Assembly: GCA_029781135.1 (NCBI GenBank)
Contig: JAKOXH010000036.1
Coordinates: 1 to 64,000, forward strand
From: Planctomycetota bacterium
Lineage (GTDB): Bacteria; Planctomycetota; Planctomycetia; Pirellulales; Lacipirellulaceae
Length of the DNA stretch: 64,000 nucleotides
Direction: 5' to 3'
The notes under the pieces were generated by a model, which saw only the letters and a program-made list of their open reading frames with translations, did no database searches and was not told the origin of the DNA. This document shows, in pieces, positions 1 through 8,387 of this stretch (positions are counted from its first letter, which is position 1; each line of letters begins with the position of its first letter). The position numbers were made by a program, and so were the translations under genes.

Positions 1-104
1 TTCGCTCGCTTCACCTTCTGGCTCGTGCCGCTGAGCTTGTCGACGACATCTTCGCACCGATGACGTTCTTCCTCGGTCAGCCGGACCACGTACAGCTTGC
101 GCAT
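1..104 (-). CDS. IS630-family transposase, N-terminal fragment cut by window edge
   Basis: The reverse strand from 104 reads MRKLYVVRLTEEERHRCEDV and continues for 34 codons to the window edge. This basic start followed by LTEEER is typical of the N-terminal helix-turn-helix region of IS630/Tc1-like DDE transposases, which cut and paste their element at TA dinucleotides. The start is well supported: AAGGAGGG lies five bases upstream of the ATG. The DDE catalytic core would lie outside the window, so it cannot be said whether the gene is intact. The family call rests on a short stretch and is moderately sure. Confidence 0.6.
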   Translation of the reverse strand, partial: MRKLYVVRLTEEERHRCEDVVDKLSGTSQKVKRA

Positions 105-425
105 GGGAACCCTCCTTGGTTCGGAGACAAATCTCCCATGTCTTACCCGGAAATCGCCGATCCCGTCGATCCCAAAATCCTGCTGTGACAAAGCACTAGA
201 GTTCAGTCGCATTCTCGGCCAGCAACCGCGTCTTGGTTTTTCTCGGGCCACGAACCAGGAAGTTTCGGTTTGGCGATTGGGCACGTTCGTGGAACAAGCG
301 CGGTAGTTCAAGGCAAGGCAACTCCAAACGGCGCACGCGGCGCGTTCGCGCTGCGGCATTCTCATCTCATTGGGTTTGGAAGCGATTCACAGCGGGCCAT
401 TCACCCTGTGATTAGGAGTTGCGTA
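105..425. other. Intergenic region between transposase and sugar dehydrogenase
   Basis: No convincing gene is seen. The region holds the ribosome binding site of the leftward transposase (106-116) and, at 414-418, the AGGAG that serves the gene starting at 426. A terminal inverted repeat of the insertion sequence might lie here, but its partner is outside the window. Confidence 0.4.
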
Positions 426-1925
426 ATGAAACGTCGTCAGCAGGCCGCTTTAGTTGCGGTCGCACTGGGAATGTTCTTGAATTGTGGCGAGCGCGTTCAC
501 GCGTTGCCGTTCCTGCCCGCGATTACAAAAGGTACGATCGCGATTCAGTTGCAGCCGGTGGCCACCGGCCTCGGTGCGCCAGATTACGGCGTCAGCCCGC
601 CGGGCGATACCTCGCGGCTATTCGTGTTGGATCAGAAGGGCTTGGTGCGCGTGATTCAGAATGGCAGCTTGCTTTCGGGAAACGCGCTCGACATTCAGAA
701 TCTCGTGCAAATCGCCCCGGTCGGCACGGGGCCGATGAACCCGGCTAATGCCAACGATGAACGCGGACTTCTCGGCCTGGCCTTTCACCCCGGCTTTAGT
801 GACCCGGCCAGTCCTGGTTACAGAACGCTTTACACCTATACCAGCGAAGCGCTGGGCGCAGGCCCAACGTACGTGGCTCCGAACGGAGCGGTACAAAACT
901 ATAGGAATATCGTTTCTGAATGGAAGATGTCGGCGGCCGACCCAAATGTCGTCGACCCCGCGTCGCGACGAGAAATCATCTCGTTTGGCAAGAATGCCGG
1001 TAATCACAACGGGGGCACGATTACTTTTGGCCCCGATGGTTATCTGTACCTGGGCCTAGGCGATGGTGGCAATGCCAACGACGTAGGTCCGAGCCACGTC
1101 GAACCGGGCGGCAATGCGCAGAACCTGACAGTACCCTTGGGTAAAATGTTCCGGATTGACCCGCTGAATCCAGCGTTGAACCCAGCAAGTGCCAACCCGA
1201 TCAGCGGCAACGGCCAATATCGCATCCCCACGTCGAATCCGTTTCAGGCTGCTGGCCAAGTGCCGGAAATTTTCGCGTACGGTTTCCGCAATCCGTACCG
1301 GTTCTCGTTCGATACGCTGACGGGCGACCTGATTGTGGCCGATGTGGGCCAAAATACGATCGAGGAAGTTGATCGAGTCACTCTGGGCGGTAATTATGGC
1401 TGGGCCGTTAAGGAAGGGACGTTCTTGTTCAATCGCAGCACGGGCGCTGTGGGGGCGAATAGTCCCGGAAGTCCCGCCGGCTTGATCGATCCGATTTCCG
1501 GGCCGCTCGGCACGTTGGAATACGACCACGGCGATGGGATTTCCATTACCGGCGGCTTCGTGTATCGCGGCACCGACATCCCGCAACTCTTCGGCAAGTA
1601 CGTGTTTGGCGACTTGGCGCTTACTCCGGCAGCAAATGGCAACCCGCGGATCGACGGGCGGTTGTTCTACGCCGATTTGCAGGCCGGCACGATCAACGAA
1701 TTCCTGATTCCACAGTTTGTGAATGACAAGCTGCCCAATGGACTAACGGTCCACGGATTCGGCCGAGATGGCAGCGGCGAGCTCTATGCGATTGTCACCA
1801 ATACGGCCGCCAACGGCACCGGGGGCATCGTATACAAAATTGTGGGTGTGCCCGAACCGGCGTCAGCCGCGCTGCTGCTGTTGGCGGCTGCGGGTTTGGC
1901 GACATTCCGCAAGCGGGCTAGCTAG
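426..1925 (+). CDS. Secreted PQQ-dependent sugar (glucose/sorbosone-type) dehydrogenase with PEP-CTERM tail
   Basis: 499 residues. An N-terminal signal peptide (MKRRQQ then a hydrophobic stretch) leads into a six-bladed propeller of the GSDH family, with the family motifs NHNGGTITFGPDGYLYLGLGDGG-like (about residues 195-220), YGFRNPYRFSFD and NYGWAVKEG. Such enzymes oxidise aldose sugars outside the cytoplasm using pyrroloquinoline quinone. The C-terminus has VPEP, a hydrophobic segment (ALLLLAAAGLATF) and an RKRAS tail, the layout of a PEP-CTERM sorting signal that is recognised and cut by an exosortase. The ATG at 426 is chosen because AGGAG lies seven bases upstream and a signal peptide follows directly; an in-frame extension to 270 has neither. 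Substrate is unknown. Confidence 0.85.
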   Translation: MKRRQQAALVAVALGMFLNCGERVHALPFLPAITKGTIAIQLQPVATGLGAPDYGVSPPGDTSRLFVLDQKGLVRVIQNGSLLSGNALDIQNLVQIAPVGTGPMNPANANDERGLLGLAFHPGFSDPASPGYRTLYTYTSEALGAGPTYVAPNGAVQNYRNIVSEWKMSAADPNVVDPASRREIISFGKNAGNHNGGTITFGPDGYLYLGLGDGGNANDVGPSHVEPGGNAQNLTVPLGKMFRIDPLNPALNPASANPISGNGQYRIPTSNPFQAAGQVPEIFAYGFRNPYRFSFDTLTGDLIVADVGQNTIEEVDRVTLGGNYGWAVKEGTFLFNRSTGAVGANSPGSPAGLIDPISGPLGTLEYDHGDGISITGGFVYRGTDIPQLFGKYVFGDLALTPAANGNPRIDGRLFYADLQAGTINEFLIPQFVNDKLPNGLTVHGFGRDGSGELYAIVTNTAANGTGGIVYKIVGVPEPASAALLLLAAAGLATFRKRAS

Positions 1926-2032
1926 ATTCACCATCAGCAGTTGACTTCGCAGTCCAGGCCGCGCGCGATCCACAATTTGCAGAAACGACAATCGTATTCG
2001 GGTCGCGCCGGCCGCTGCGAACCTGTCTCGCG

Positions 2033-2965
2033 TCAGCCTTTGGCTGCTGGTAGCTTCGTCGGCTCGATATGCACTACAACATCCATGATGTTGTGGTTGG
2101 ACGCCACGAGCGCGTCCTTCACGCGGTGAGAAATCGTGTGCCCGTCGCGCACGGAGATATCGCCCGGAACTTCCACGTGGATGTCGACCCACATGGCCAG
2201 GCCGGTCTTTCGCACGCGGCACATGTCGATCCCGGCCACGCCCTCGACTTTTCTCGCGATTTCGCGAATGTCTTCCACGACGTGATCGGGCAGCGAGACG
2301 TCCATGATCTCGCGCCAACTGGTGCGCAGCAAGTTCGCACCGTTGAACGCGATCACGCCGGCGGCGAAAAGCGCGGCCCAATCGTCGGCACTTTCGTAGC
2401 CTTTTCCCATCACCAGCGCGACGGTGATGCCCACGAATGCCGCGAGTGACGTCAAGGAATCGCTGCGGTGGTGCCAGGCATCGGTCCGCATCGCGTTGCT
2501 CGATATCGACTCGCCTTTGCGAACCAAGTAGCGAAACAGCGTTTCTTTCGAGACGACCACGAGCAAGAGCACGGCCAACGTAAATGGCGCCGGGGCGTGG
2601 TGAGGCAGCCGAATTTCGCGGATGCTTTGAATGGCGATGCCGATCGCCGTTGCCAATAACGCCGTGGCAATCACCAACGCAGCGACTGGTTCGATTTTGC
2701 CGTAACCATAGGGATATCGCTCGTCGGGCGGTTGAGCGGCAATCTTGAGACTGCCCGCCACGACGATGCCACTCACGACATCGAGCATCGACTCGACGCC
2801 ATCGGCCAAGAGCGCGTACGAATTGCCCAAAATGCCGGCGAGAACCTTGATCGCCCCCAGCACGACGCTCACCACGACGCCGCCGAGGCTCGCGCGGATG
2901 CCACTCGCGGCGAACGAGCTCAGGTTCTTCCGTGAAGGATGAGTTTGGCTGGGAAGTTGCGACAT
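2033..2965 (-). CDS. Cation diffusion facilitator family divalent-metal exporter
   Basis: 310 residues, the usual length of bacterial FieF/ZitB-like CDF proteins. The N-terminal two thirds hold about six membrane segments (for example VVVSVVLGAIKVLAGILGNSYALLADG). The metal-site pattern of the family is visible: ALLADGVESMLD in the second helix and TDAWHHRSDSLTS in the fifth, that is DxxxD and HxxxD. The last ~90 residues form the cytoplasmic dimerisation domain (GVAGIDMCRVRKTGLAMWVDIHVEV). These proteins exchange Zn2+, Fe2+ or similar ions for protons across the inner membrane; the ion cannot be told from sequence alone. The gene converges with the dehydrogenase on its left. Confidence 0.9.
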   Translation of the reverse strand: MSQLPSQTHPSRKNLSSFAASGIRASLGGVVVSVVLGAIKVLAGILGNSYALLADGVESMLDVVSGIVVAGSLKIAAQPPDERYPYGYGKIEPVAALVIATALLATAIGIAIQSIREIRLPHHAPAPFTLAVLLLVVVSKETLFRYLVRKGESISSNAMRTDAWHHRSDSLTSLAAFVGITVALVMGKGYESADDWAALFAAGVIAFNGANLLRTSWREIMDVSLPDHVVEDIREIARKVEGVAGIDMCRVRKTGLAMWVDIHVEVPGDISVRDGHTISHRVKDALVASNHNIMDVVVHIEPTKLPAAKG

Positions 2966-3040
2966 CTATAGGTGGTACCCGCAAACGGAGTTTCAGCGGA
3001 CGGCACTCAACCTGTGCAGCGAAATATCAATCGGCTCGTC

Positions 3041-5131
3041 CTACTCTTCTTCCTCTTTGATCTTCGCCTTGGCGACAATCTGCTGCTGCACGTTCGGCGG
3101 CACGACTTCATAGCGTGAGAAGTCCATCGTGTAGCTGCCTTGGCCGCCGGTCATTGAGGATAGCGTGCGAGCGTACGTCATTACTTCGGCGAGTGGCGCG
3201 GTGGCTTCGACCGTCGTCATGCCGCCGCCGGCCGAGTCCATGCCCACCATTTGGCCACGGCGGCCGGAGAGATCGCTCGAAACATCACCCACCTTATCGA
3301 CCGGCACCGTAATCGCGAGCTTCACGATTGGTTCCAACAAGCTGGGCCGCGATTCGCGGAACGTGTTGGCGAACGCCTGGCGTGCCGCGATGCGGAACGC
3401 CGTTTCATTGGAATCGACCGGATGGTCCTTACCGAAATGCACTTCCACGCAAATGTTCTGCACGGGGTAGCCGGCCACCACGCCCGAGGCCATCTTTTCC
3501 AAAAAGCCCTTTTCAATCGCCGGCATGAAGTTGCCGGGAATCGTACCGCCGACCACCGTATCGACGAACAGGAAATTGTATTTGGGGTGGTGGTGCATGT
3601 TCTTCAAATGCGGGAAGCGTTCCTTAGTCGCAAACTCCTCTGGTTTCACGCCCTCCGGAAACGGGTACATCCGCACGTGTACTTCACCGAACTGGCCTGA
3701 ACCACCGGACTGCTTCTTGTGCCGGTAGCTGCCATCACCGTTCGCTTGGATCGTCTCCCGATACGGAATCTTCGGCTCATGCGTTTCCACTTCCACTTTA
3801 TCCCGCCGCTTCAAGCGTTCGCGGAGCAGCGTGAGGTGAAGTTCGCTCATGCCAGTGAGCACCATTTCCTTGGTTTCCTGGTCGTGCTCCAGGTGGACTG
3901 TGCTATCTTCCTCGGTGATCTTGTGCAGCGCACCGGAGAGCTTGGTTTCATCGCCGCGGGCCTTGGGCGAAACGGCGAGGCCGACCATTGGCGTGGGGAA
4001 AACAATTGGCGGCAACTCGAAGTCGCCCAGCGACGTGCCTGTGTGCAGATCTTCGGTCTTGGCGATGGCCACAATATCGCCGGCGGTCGCCTCGTCGATC
4101 GCTTGCGTCTTCTCGCCTTGCACCGAAAGCAGCGGCCCAATTTTGACGCCCTTCCGCACGCGGGAAACGTGAATCGTGCTATCTTTCTTTAGCGTGCCGG
4201 CAAAAATGCGAATGAAACTCAAGCGCTGTACGAACGGGTCGATACGCGTCTTAAAGACCTGGGCCGCCAAGGGTTCGGCAGGATCGCATTTGAGCGTGAC
4301 TTCGCCGTCTTCCTTCTTGGCCTTGCGCTCAATCGCATTGGGCGGCAGCGCGTCTTGAACGAGCACCGTCAGCAGTTCGTCGATTCCGACACCCGATTTC
4401 GTGCACACGCACACGATCGGCACGAGCGAGCCCTGCCGCACGGCTTCACCGCACAACCGTTCGACATCGGCCTTCGACGGCATTTCGCCTTCGAGATACT
4501 TTTCCATCACCGCCTCATCGGCCTCGACGATCGTTTCGATCGCCGTTTCGTGGAGGGCCGTCACGTCCATTAGCGCACCCGCCGTGTCGGCGGGTACATC
4601 GAGCGTACTCACCACACGTTTTAGCTCGTGCCCATGACCAACGGGCACGTTGAACAATACGCATTGATGGCCAAACACCTCGCGAATCGTTTCCACGAGC
4701 GACGGGAAATCGATGTTGTCGGCATCGAGTTTCGTGATGCAAATGATGCGGGCCAAACCGGCATCGCCGGCTTCCTGCCACACCCGCCGTGTGTTCACCT
4801 TGATGCCGGCGTGCGCGTCGATCGTAATGAGGGCCGTCTCAACGGCATGGAGTGCACCAACCGTCTGGCCAATGAGGTCCGGGTAGCCGGGCGTATCGAT
4901 CACGTTGAACCGCTTGCCGGCGTGATCGAAATGGACAATCGAGGCTTCAATCGAGTGCTTGTGATGCTTCTCTTCTTCATCGAAGTCGCAGATGCTGGTG
5001 CCGTTGTCGACGCTGGGCTGGCTCGTCACCGCACCCGTTTTGACCAGCAGATTATCGACTAGCGTCGTCTTGCCCGATGAACCGTGTCCACAAACCGCGA
5101 TATTGCGAAAATCCTCGACTCTTCTGGCCAT
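3041..5131 (-). CDS. Elongation factor G-like GTPase (EF-G paralogue)
   Basis: 696 residues, full EF-G length. Domain I carries the GTP motifs GHGSSGKTT (P-loop, near residue 15), DTPGYPDL (G3) and TKLD (G4; the classical NKxD is altered to TKxD). Domains II to V follow, with the domain IV segment GGSGQFGEVHVRMYPF and the domain V segment PIVKLAITVP. The G4 change and the GHGSSGKTT P-loop match the EF-G2-type paralogues rather than the housekeeping translocase, so a role in translocation under special conditions or in ribosome recycling is possible. The start is ATG 5131, with AGGGAG five bases upstream; the GTG at 5137 overlaps that ribosome binding site and is less likely. Confidence 0.9.
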   Translation of the reverse strand: MARRVEDFRNIAVCGHGSSGKTTLVDNLLVKTGAVTSQPSVDNGTSICDFDEEEKHHKHSIEASIVHFDHAGKRFNVIDTPGYPDLIGQTVGALHAVETALITIDAHAGIKVNTRRVWQEAGDAGLARIICITKLDADNIDFPSLVETIREVFGHQCVLFNVPVGHGHELKRVVSTLDVPADTAGALMDVTALHETAIETIVEADEAVMEKYLEGEMPSKADVERLCGEAVRQGSLVPIVCVCTKSGVGIDELLTVLVQDALPPNAIERKAKKEDGEVTLKCDPAEPLAAQVFKTRIDPFVQRLSFIRIFAGTLKKDSTIHVSRVRKGVKIGPLLSVQGEKTQAIDEATAGDIVAIAKTEDLHTGTSLGDFELPPIVFPTPMVGLAVSPKARGDETKLSGALHKITEEDSTVHLEHDQETKEMVLTGMSELHLTLLRERLKRRDKVEVETHEPKIPYRETIQANGDGSYRHKKQSGGSGQFGEVHVRMYPFPEGVKPEEFATKERFPHLKNMHHHPKYNFLFVDTVVGGTIPGNFMPAIEKGFLEKMASGVVAGYPVQNICVEVHFGKDHPVDSNETAFRIAARQAFANTFRESRPSLLEPIVKLAITVPVDKVGDVSSDLSGRRGQMVGMDSAGGGMTTVEATAPLAEVMTYARTLSSMTGGQGSYTMDFSRYEVVPPNVQQQIVAKAKIKEEEE

Positions 5132-5143
5132 GATCACTCCCTA

Positions 5144-5159
5144 GCGCCCCGTGGGGCGC
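5144..5159. repeat. 16-bp GC-rich palindrome in the EF-G-like 5' leader
   Basis: GCGCCCC-GT-GGGGCGC forms a perfect seven-base-pair inverted repeat 12 bases upstream of the ATG at 5131. It could fold in the mRNA next to the ribosome binding site or be one more dispersed palindrome of this genome; nothing decides between these. Confidence 0.4.
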
Positions 5160-5272
5160 GAAATTATTCCACGTGAAAACATAATCCGCCAACGCTGCCA
5201 ATAACACGGCGGCTGCCTGCGTTGGCGAGCGGCGGCGTGCAACAGGCAACCTTGGCGGCTGGTATCATTGCG

Positions 5273-6010
5273 TTAATGGGTTTTGCTGAGAGGTTCACCT
5301 TTCGCCACGCGAATGGCTTCCGCGAGCGACAAAGTTCCCTCGTACAACGCGCGGCCAATAATGCAGCCGGCCAATCCAGCTGCCGCGAGCCGCGCGACAT
5401 CTTCGAGTGTCGTTACGCCCCCTGAGGCGACAATCGGTACATCGACGGCCGCCTGCATTTCGGCCATGGCCGCCACGTTCGGGCCCGCCATCATGCCATC
5501 GGTGGCGATATCCGTGTAGATGATGGCCGCCAAGGGTTCATTCGCAAACTGGCGTGCCAATTCGATTGCCGCCACATTACTGGTGTTGAGCCAGCCATCC
5601 GTGGCCGCCCGGCCATCGCGGGCATCGATTCCCAGTACCAATTTTCCCGGATACTTATGGCAGGCACTGCGGAACCACTCCGGATCGGTGAGCGCCGAGG
5701 TGCCGATCACCAGCCGCGTTAAACCGAAACCAAGCAACTCTTGCACCGACTGTTCGTCACGGATCCCGCCGCCCAATTCACATTCGATTTTGACCGCCTC
5801 GAGGATCTCCTGCACGCTCGGCAAATTGACCGGCAGGCCTTCGCGCGCCCCTTCGAGGTCGACGATGTGCAGGTGCGTCGCCCCTTGATCGGCAAATTGC
5901 CGGGCAGCCGTCACGGGGTCGAGCGCAAAGATAGTCTCTTGCTGGTAGTCGCCCTGCCGCAGCCGGACGCATTTGCCTCCCCGCAGATCAATGGCTGGCC
6001 AAACTTGCAT
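5273..6010 (-). CDS. hisA: Phosphoribosylformimino-5-aminoimidazole carboxamide ribotide isomerase
   Basis: 245 residues, the normal HisA length. The protein starts MQVWPAIDLRGGKCVRL, the conserved opening of this (beta/alpha)8 barrel with the catalytic Asp in AIDLRGG. The second half has the phosphate-binding and catalytic segments IIYTDIATDGM and VPIVASGGVTT. It opens ProFAR to PRFAR, the fourth step of histidine biosynthesis, in the cytoplasm. The ATG at 6010 gives the canonical N-terminus; the in-frame extension to 6085 has no family match. It lies 170 bases downstream of hisH in the same direction, so the two make a small his cluster. Confidence 0.97.
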   Translation of the reverse strand: MQVWPAIDLRGGKCVRLRQGDYQQETIFALDPVTAARQFADQGATHLHIVDLEGAREGLPVNLPSVQEILEAVKIECELGGGIRDEQSVQELLGFGLTRLVIGTSALTDPEWFRSACHKYPGKLVLGIDARDGRAATDGWLNTSNVAAIELARQFANEPLAAIIYTDIATDGMMAGPNVAAMAEMQAAVDVPIVASGGVTTLEDVARLAAAGLAGCIIGRALYEGTLSLAEAIRVAKGEPLSKTH

Positions 6011-6179
6011 GACGAAATGAGTTCCGAAAAAGACGCCGCCGAATTCGTCCGGGTGTCCGGGAATCTTAAACCCGGAATATGCCATAACGGCGGCGCATTT
6101 TCAAGTGGCAACATGGCCGGCCCCCGCGCGCAAGTGGTTGCCGCGTAGACAACTTGCGGAGAATCACGGACGCGCGCGA

Positions 6180-6788
6180 TCAGGCCAGTTCCGCGAAGTT
6201 CTTCAGCACCCGCAATCCGGCCGCCTGGCTCTTCTCCGGGTGGAACTGAACGGCATACATGTTCTCGTGCCAAATGCTGGAACAGAACGGCCGTGCGTAG
6301 TCGGTTTCGGTCGCCACCACTGCGGCATCATTGGGGGCGACGTAGTAGGAATGGACAAAGTAGAAGTACGCGCCCTCCTCGACACCCTCAAAAATCGGCG
6401 GCCGGCGACGGAAGGCGAGCTGATTCCAGCCCATGTGGGGAACTTTGAACCCGGCCGGCAACTCAAACTTGATTACCTTGCCCGGCACGACGCCCAAGCC
6501 GTCGTATTCACCGTCTTCAAAGCTCTTTTCAAACAGTAGTTGCAGCCCCAAGCAGATTCCGAGAAACGGCTTGCCCTGTTCGATCGCGACACGGATCGGC
6601 GTGATCAATTCGCGCTGCCGCAGGGCGACAATCGCATCCCGAAAGGCACCGACGCCCGGCAGGACGATCTTCGACGCCTTCGCGAGCACGGCCGGATCGC
6701 TCGTGATCGTCGCCGCGTGTCCCACCCGCTCGAACGCCTTCTGCACGCTGCGCAGGTTCCCCATTTCGTAATCAACAATGGCAATCAT
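6180..6788 (-). CDS. hisH: Imidazole glycerol phosphate synthase, glutaminase subunit
   Basis: 202 residues, normal for HisH. The start MIAIVDYEMGNLRSVQKAF is the family's opening. The class I glutamine amidotransferase triad is visible: Cys in GICLGLQLLFE and His and Glu in VQFHPEKS. It supplies ammonia to HisF for making imidazole glycerol phosphate and AICAR; hisF is not in the window. The ATG at 6788 is chosen by homology; the reading frame stays open to 7031 through unrelated sequence. There is no purine-rich ribosome binding site: the bases just upstream are a C-rich array of 7-nt words (6790-6824). The next gene on the same strand is hisA. Confidence 0.96.
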   Translation of the reverse strand: MIAIVDYEMGNLRSVQKAFERVGHAATITSDPAVLAKASKIVLPGVGAFRDAIVALRQRELITPIRVAIEQGKPFLGICLGLQLLFEKSFEDGEYDGLGVVPGKVIKFELPAGFKVPHMGWNQLAFRRRPPIFEGVEEGAYFYFVHSYYVAPNDAAVVATETDYARPFCSSIWHENMYAVQFHPEKSQAAGLRVLKNFAELA

Positions 6789-6789
6789 C

Positions 6790-6824
6790 GGGTGAGGGTC
6801 GAGGGTTGAGGGTTGAGGGTTGAT
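6790..6824. repeat. Array of five 7-nt words abutting the hisH start
   Basis: On the plus strand the words are GGGTGAG, GGTCGAG, GGTTGAG, GGTTGAG, GGTTGAT, so in hisH sense the start codon is preceded by AACCCTC/GACCCTC words. The array begins one base from the ATG. The same CCCTCAAC/CCCTCGAC words in the same orientation precede hisC at 46201-46232. Confidence 0.8.
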
Positions 6825-6876
6825 GCTCGACAATCCAACATCTAGCATCGGCAGATTGGTCCTGCCGTGCAATCCC

Positions 6877-7728
6877 CTAGCGCCGCATCGTCTCGGGGTA
6901 GATGACCACCTCGACGCGGCGGTTTCGGGCCCGCCCAGCCTCGGTGCCGTTCGAAACGACGGGGTGGCTACCGCCGTGGCCCACCACAAAAAGCTGCCGC
7001 GTCGGCATTCCGCCGATGCGGGTGAGGCCATCGTACACTGCCATCGCCTGGGCGATCGCCAGGTGCTGATCGGTCGGGTATTGGGGGGAAGTCATCGGGC
7101 TGCCGTCGGTGTGGCCTTCGACGCCAATCAACTGCTGGGGATAGTTCTGTGTGAGGTCAGCAGCCACCGTTTTCAATAATCCCTCGGCTCCCGGCTTCAA
7201 TTGAGCGGTGCCAAAATTAAACAATTGGTCGTCCGGCAGTTCGATGCGAATCACATCCCCATCCTGCCGCACATTGATGCCCGGCATGTTGGTGATCGTC
7301 AAACTCCGCAGCAGCGTATTGTTGGCCCGAATTTCTGCTTGGGCGTGCGTTTGCATACTCGCGGCCATCGCCGAGGTGCGTCCGCGCAACTGGTCGTTGT
7401 CGGTTTGCATCGCGACGAGCCGGTCGGTCGTGTCCTTCAGTTGGGCCTGAGTGGCCCGCACCTGCTCTTCGAGAATTTGCGATTGCTGCTTCGCCTGAGC
7501 GAGCAGCGACTGCAGTTCTTGATTGTCGTGATCGAGCGTGGCTGCGCGCTGCTGATACTGCTGCGTTTGCTGCGCGATGGCCGTCTGCTGCTGCGGTGAG
7601 AGTGTGACGCCTGCCTGTTGCCCGTATGGTGAGGCCGAGTATTGGTTGCATCCAGCCGCGACCGCGAGCGCTGCGGAAAGCGCGAACGTGATAACAGTCC
7701 GTTGATCCAACGCATGTGACACGGCCAC
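6877..7728 (-). CDS. OmpA-family peptidoglycan-binding lipoprotein
   Basis: 283 residues from the GTG at 7728 (GTG 7722 is an alternative). A signal peptide ends in AVAAGC, a lipobox, so the protein is probably a lipoprotein. A Gln/Ala-rich helical region follows (QQQTAIAQQTQQYQQ... to about residue 120), likely a coiled coil. The last ~110 residues form an OmpA C-terminal domain with the peptidoglycan-contact motifs VEGHTDGSP and GRARNRRVEV. This architecture fits an envelope protein that ties a membrane to the cell wall, or a MotB-like protein without its membrane helix. The further open frame to a TTG at 7779 is less likely, because AGGA sits just upstream of the GTG. Confidence 0.8.
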   Translation of the reverse strand: MAVSHALDQRTVITFALSAALAVAAGCNQYSASPYGQQAGVTLSPQQQTAIAQQTQQYQQRAATLDHDNQELQSLLAQAKQQSQILEEQVRATQAQLKDTTDRLVAMQTDNDQLRGRTSAMAASMQTHAQAEIRANNTLLRSLTITNMPGINVRQDGDVIRIELPDDQLFNFGTAQLKPGAEGLLKTVAADLTQNYPQQLIGVEGHTDGSPMTSPQYPTDQHLAIAQAMAVYDGLTRIGGMPTRQLFVVGHGGSHPVVSNGTEAGRARNRRVEVVIYPETMRR

Positions 7729-7862
7729 GGTATCCTGTCGCGGCGGTATGGTCGAACAAAGAGCGGCGAACAATAGCAACTGGTAGCATGGGCGACAACC
7801 CCGCTGCCCGCCACTGCTATCAACGGAGATTCCGCCAATACAGGTTCGTTTTCGCTTGCGGT

Positions 7863-8360
7863 TTAGCTAGCAGTCGCGGCCACACCCACTCGCGACGGAT
7901 ACACACCGTAAAACCGCCGAATGAAGTTCCGATGCCACCGCTGCGGCTTATGCGGTTCCCAGCCGAGCCGGGTCATCAGCCGATCGGATAGTCGCATGTT
8001 CGCGGCGTCACAAACAATTGCATCCGTCTGCTTAATTTCGGCGATGGCATCCAAGGCCAGCAATGCTGCCCGAAACGTGCGATAGCTGGTTCCCTCCGTC
8101 GAGATCACGTAACGCAGGGCGAGAAAGTTGGGCATTCGCCGCGGCTGGTTGTAATACAACAGGCACCGGTCAGCCTGTCCTTTCGCATGATACTTTAGTC
8201 CTTGCGGCCACAACTCGGGCAGCGAGGCTAATTTCGGCCATGCTCTTAGATGGACGGCAGTGAATTGGCCGCCGGCCGTTTCGATAACGCCGTAGCGCCA
8301 CGCGCGCAACCGATCGCATTCGCTGCCCAAGTCACCGATTGTTTCGCGTAGCCACGCCAT
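7863..8360 (-). CDS. Conserved hypothetical protein, possibly acetyltransferase-like
   Basis: 165 residues. No catalytic motif is certain. The C-terminal part (DAANMRLSDRLMTRLGWEPH then RWHRNFIRRFYGVYP) is rich in Arg, Trp and aromatic residues and resembles the end of GNAT-like folds found in planctomycetes, but this is only an impression. No signal peptide or membrane segment is seen. It lies between the OmpA-like gene and the prepilin peptidase on the same strand, 27 bases upstream of neither's coding region in a way that would prove coupling. The start is the ATG at 8360. Confidence 0.6.
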   Translation of the reverse strand: MAWLRETIGDLGSECDRLRAWRYGVIETAGGQFTAVHLRAWPKLASLPELWPQGLKYHAKGQADRCLLYYNQPRRMPNFLALRYVISTEGTSYRTFRAALLALDAIAEIKQTDAIVCDAANMRLSDRLMTRLGWEPHKPQRWHRNFIRRFYGVYPSRVGVAATAS

Positions 8361-8387
8361 GCCGAACTCCTGGGCAAGTATAGCTTG

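Noticed and set aside
270-425. N-terminal extension of the sugar dehydrogenase
   Set aside because: The ATG at 426 has a proper ribosome binding site and a signal peptide; the extension has neither.
1863-2984. A 373-codon minus-strand open frame over the cation exporter
   Set aside because: It is Arg-rich without domain features and overlaps the well-supported CDF gene in another frame, so it is a shadow.
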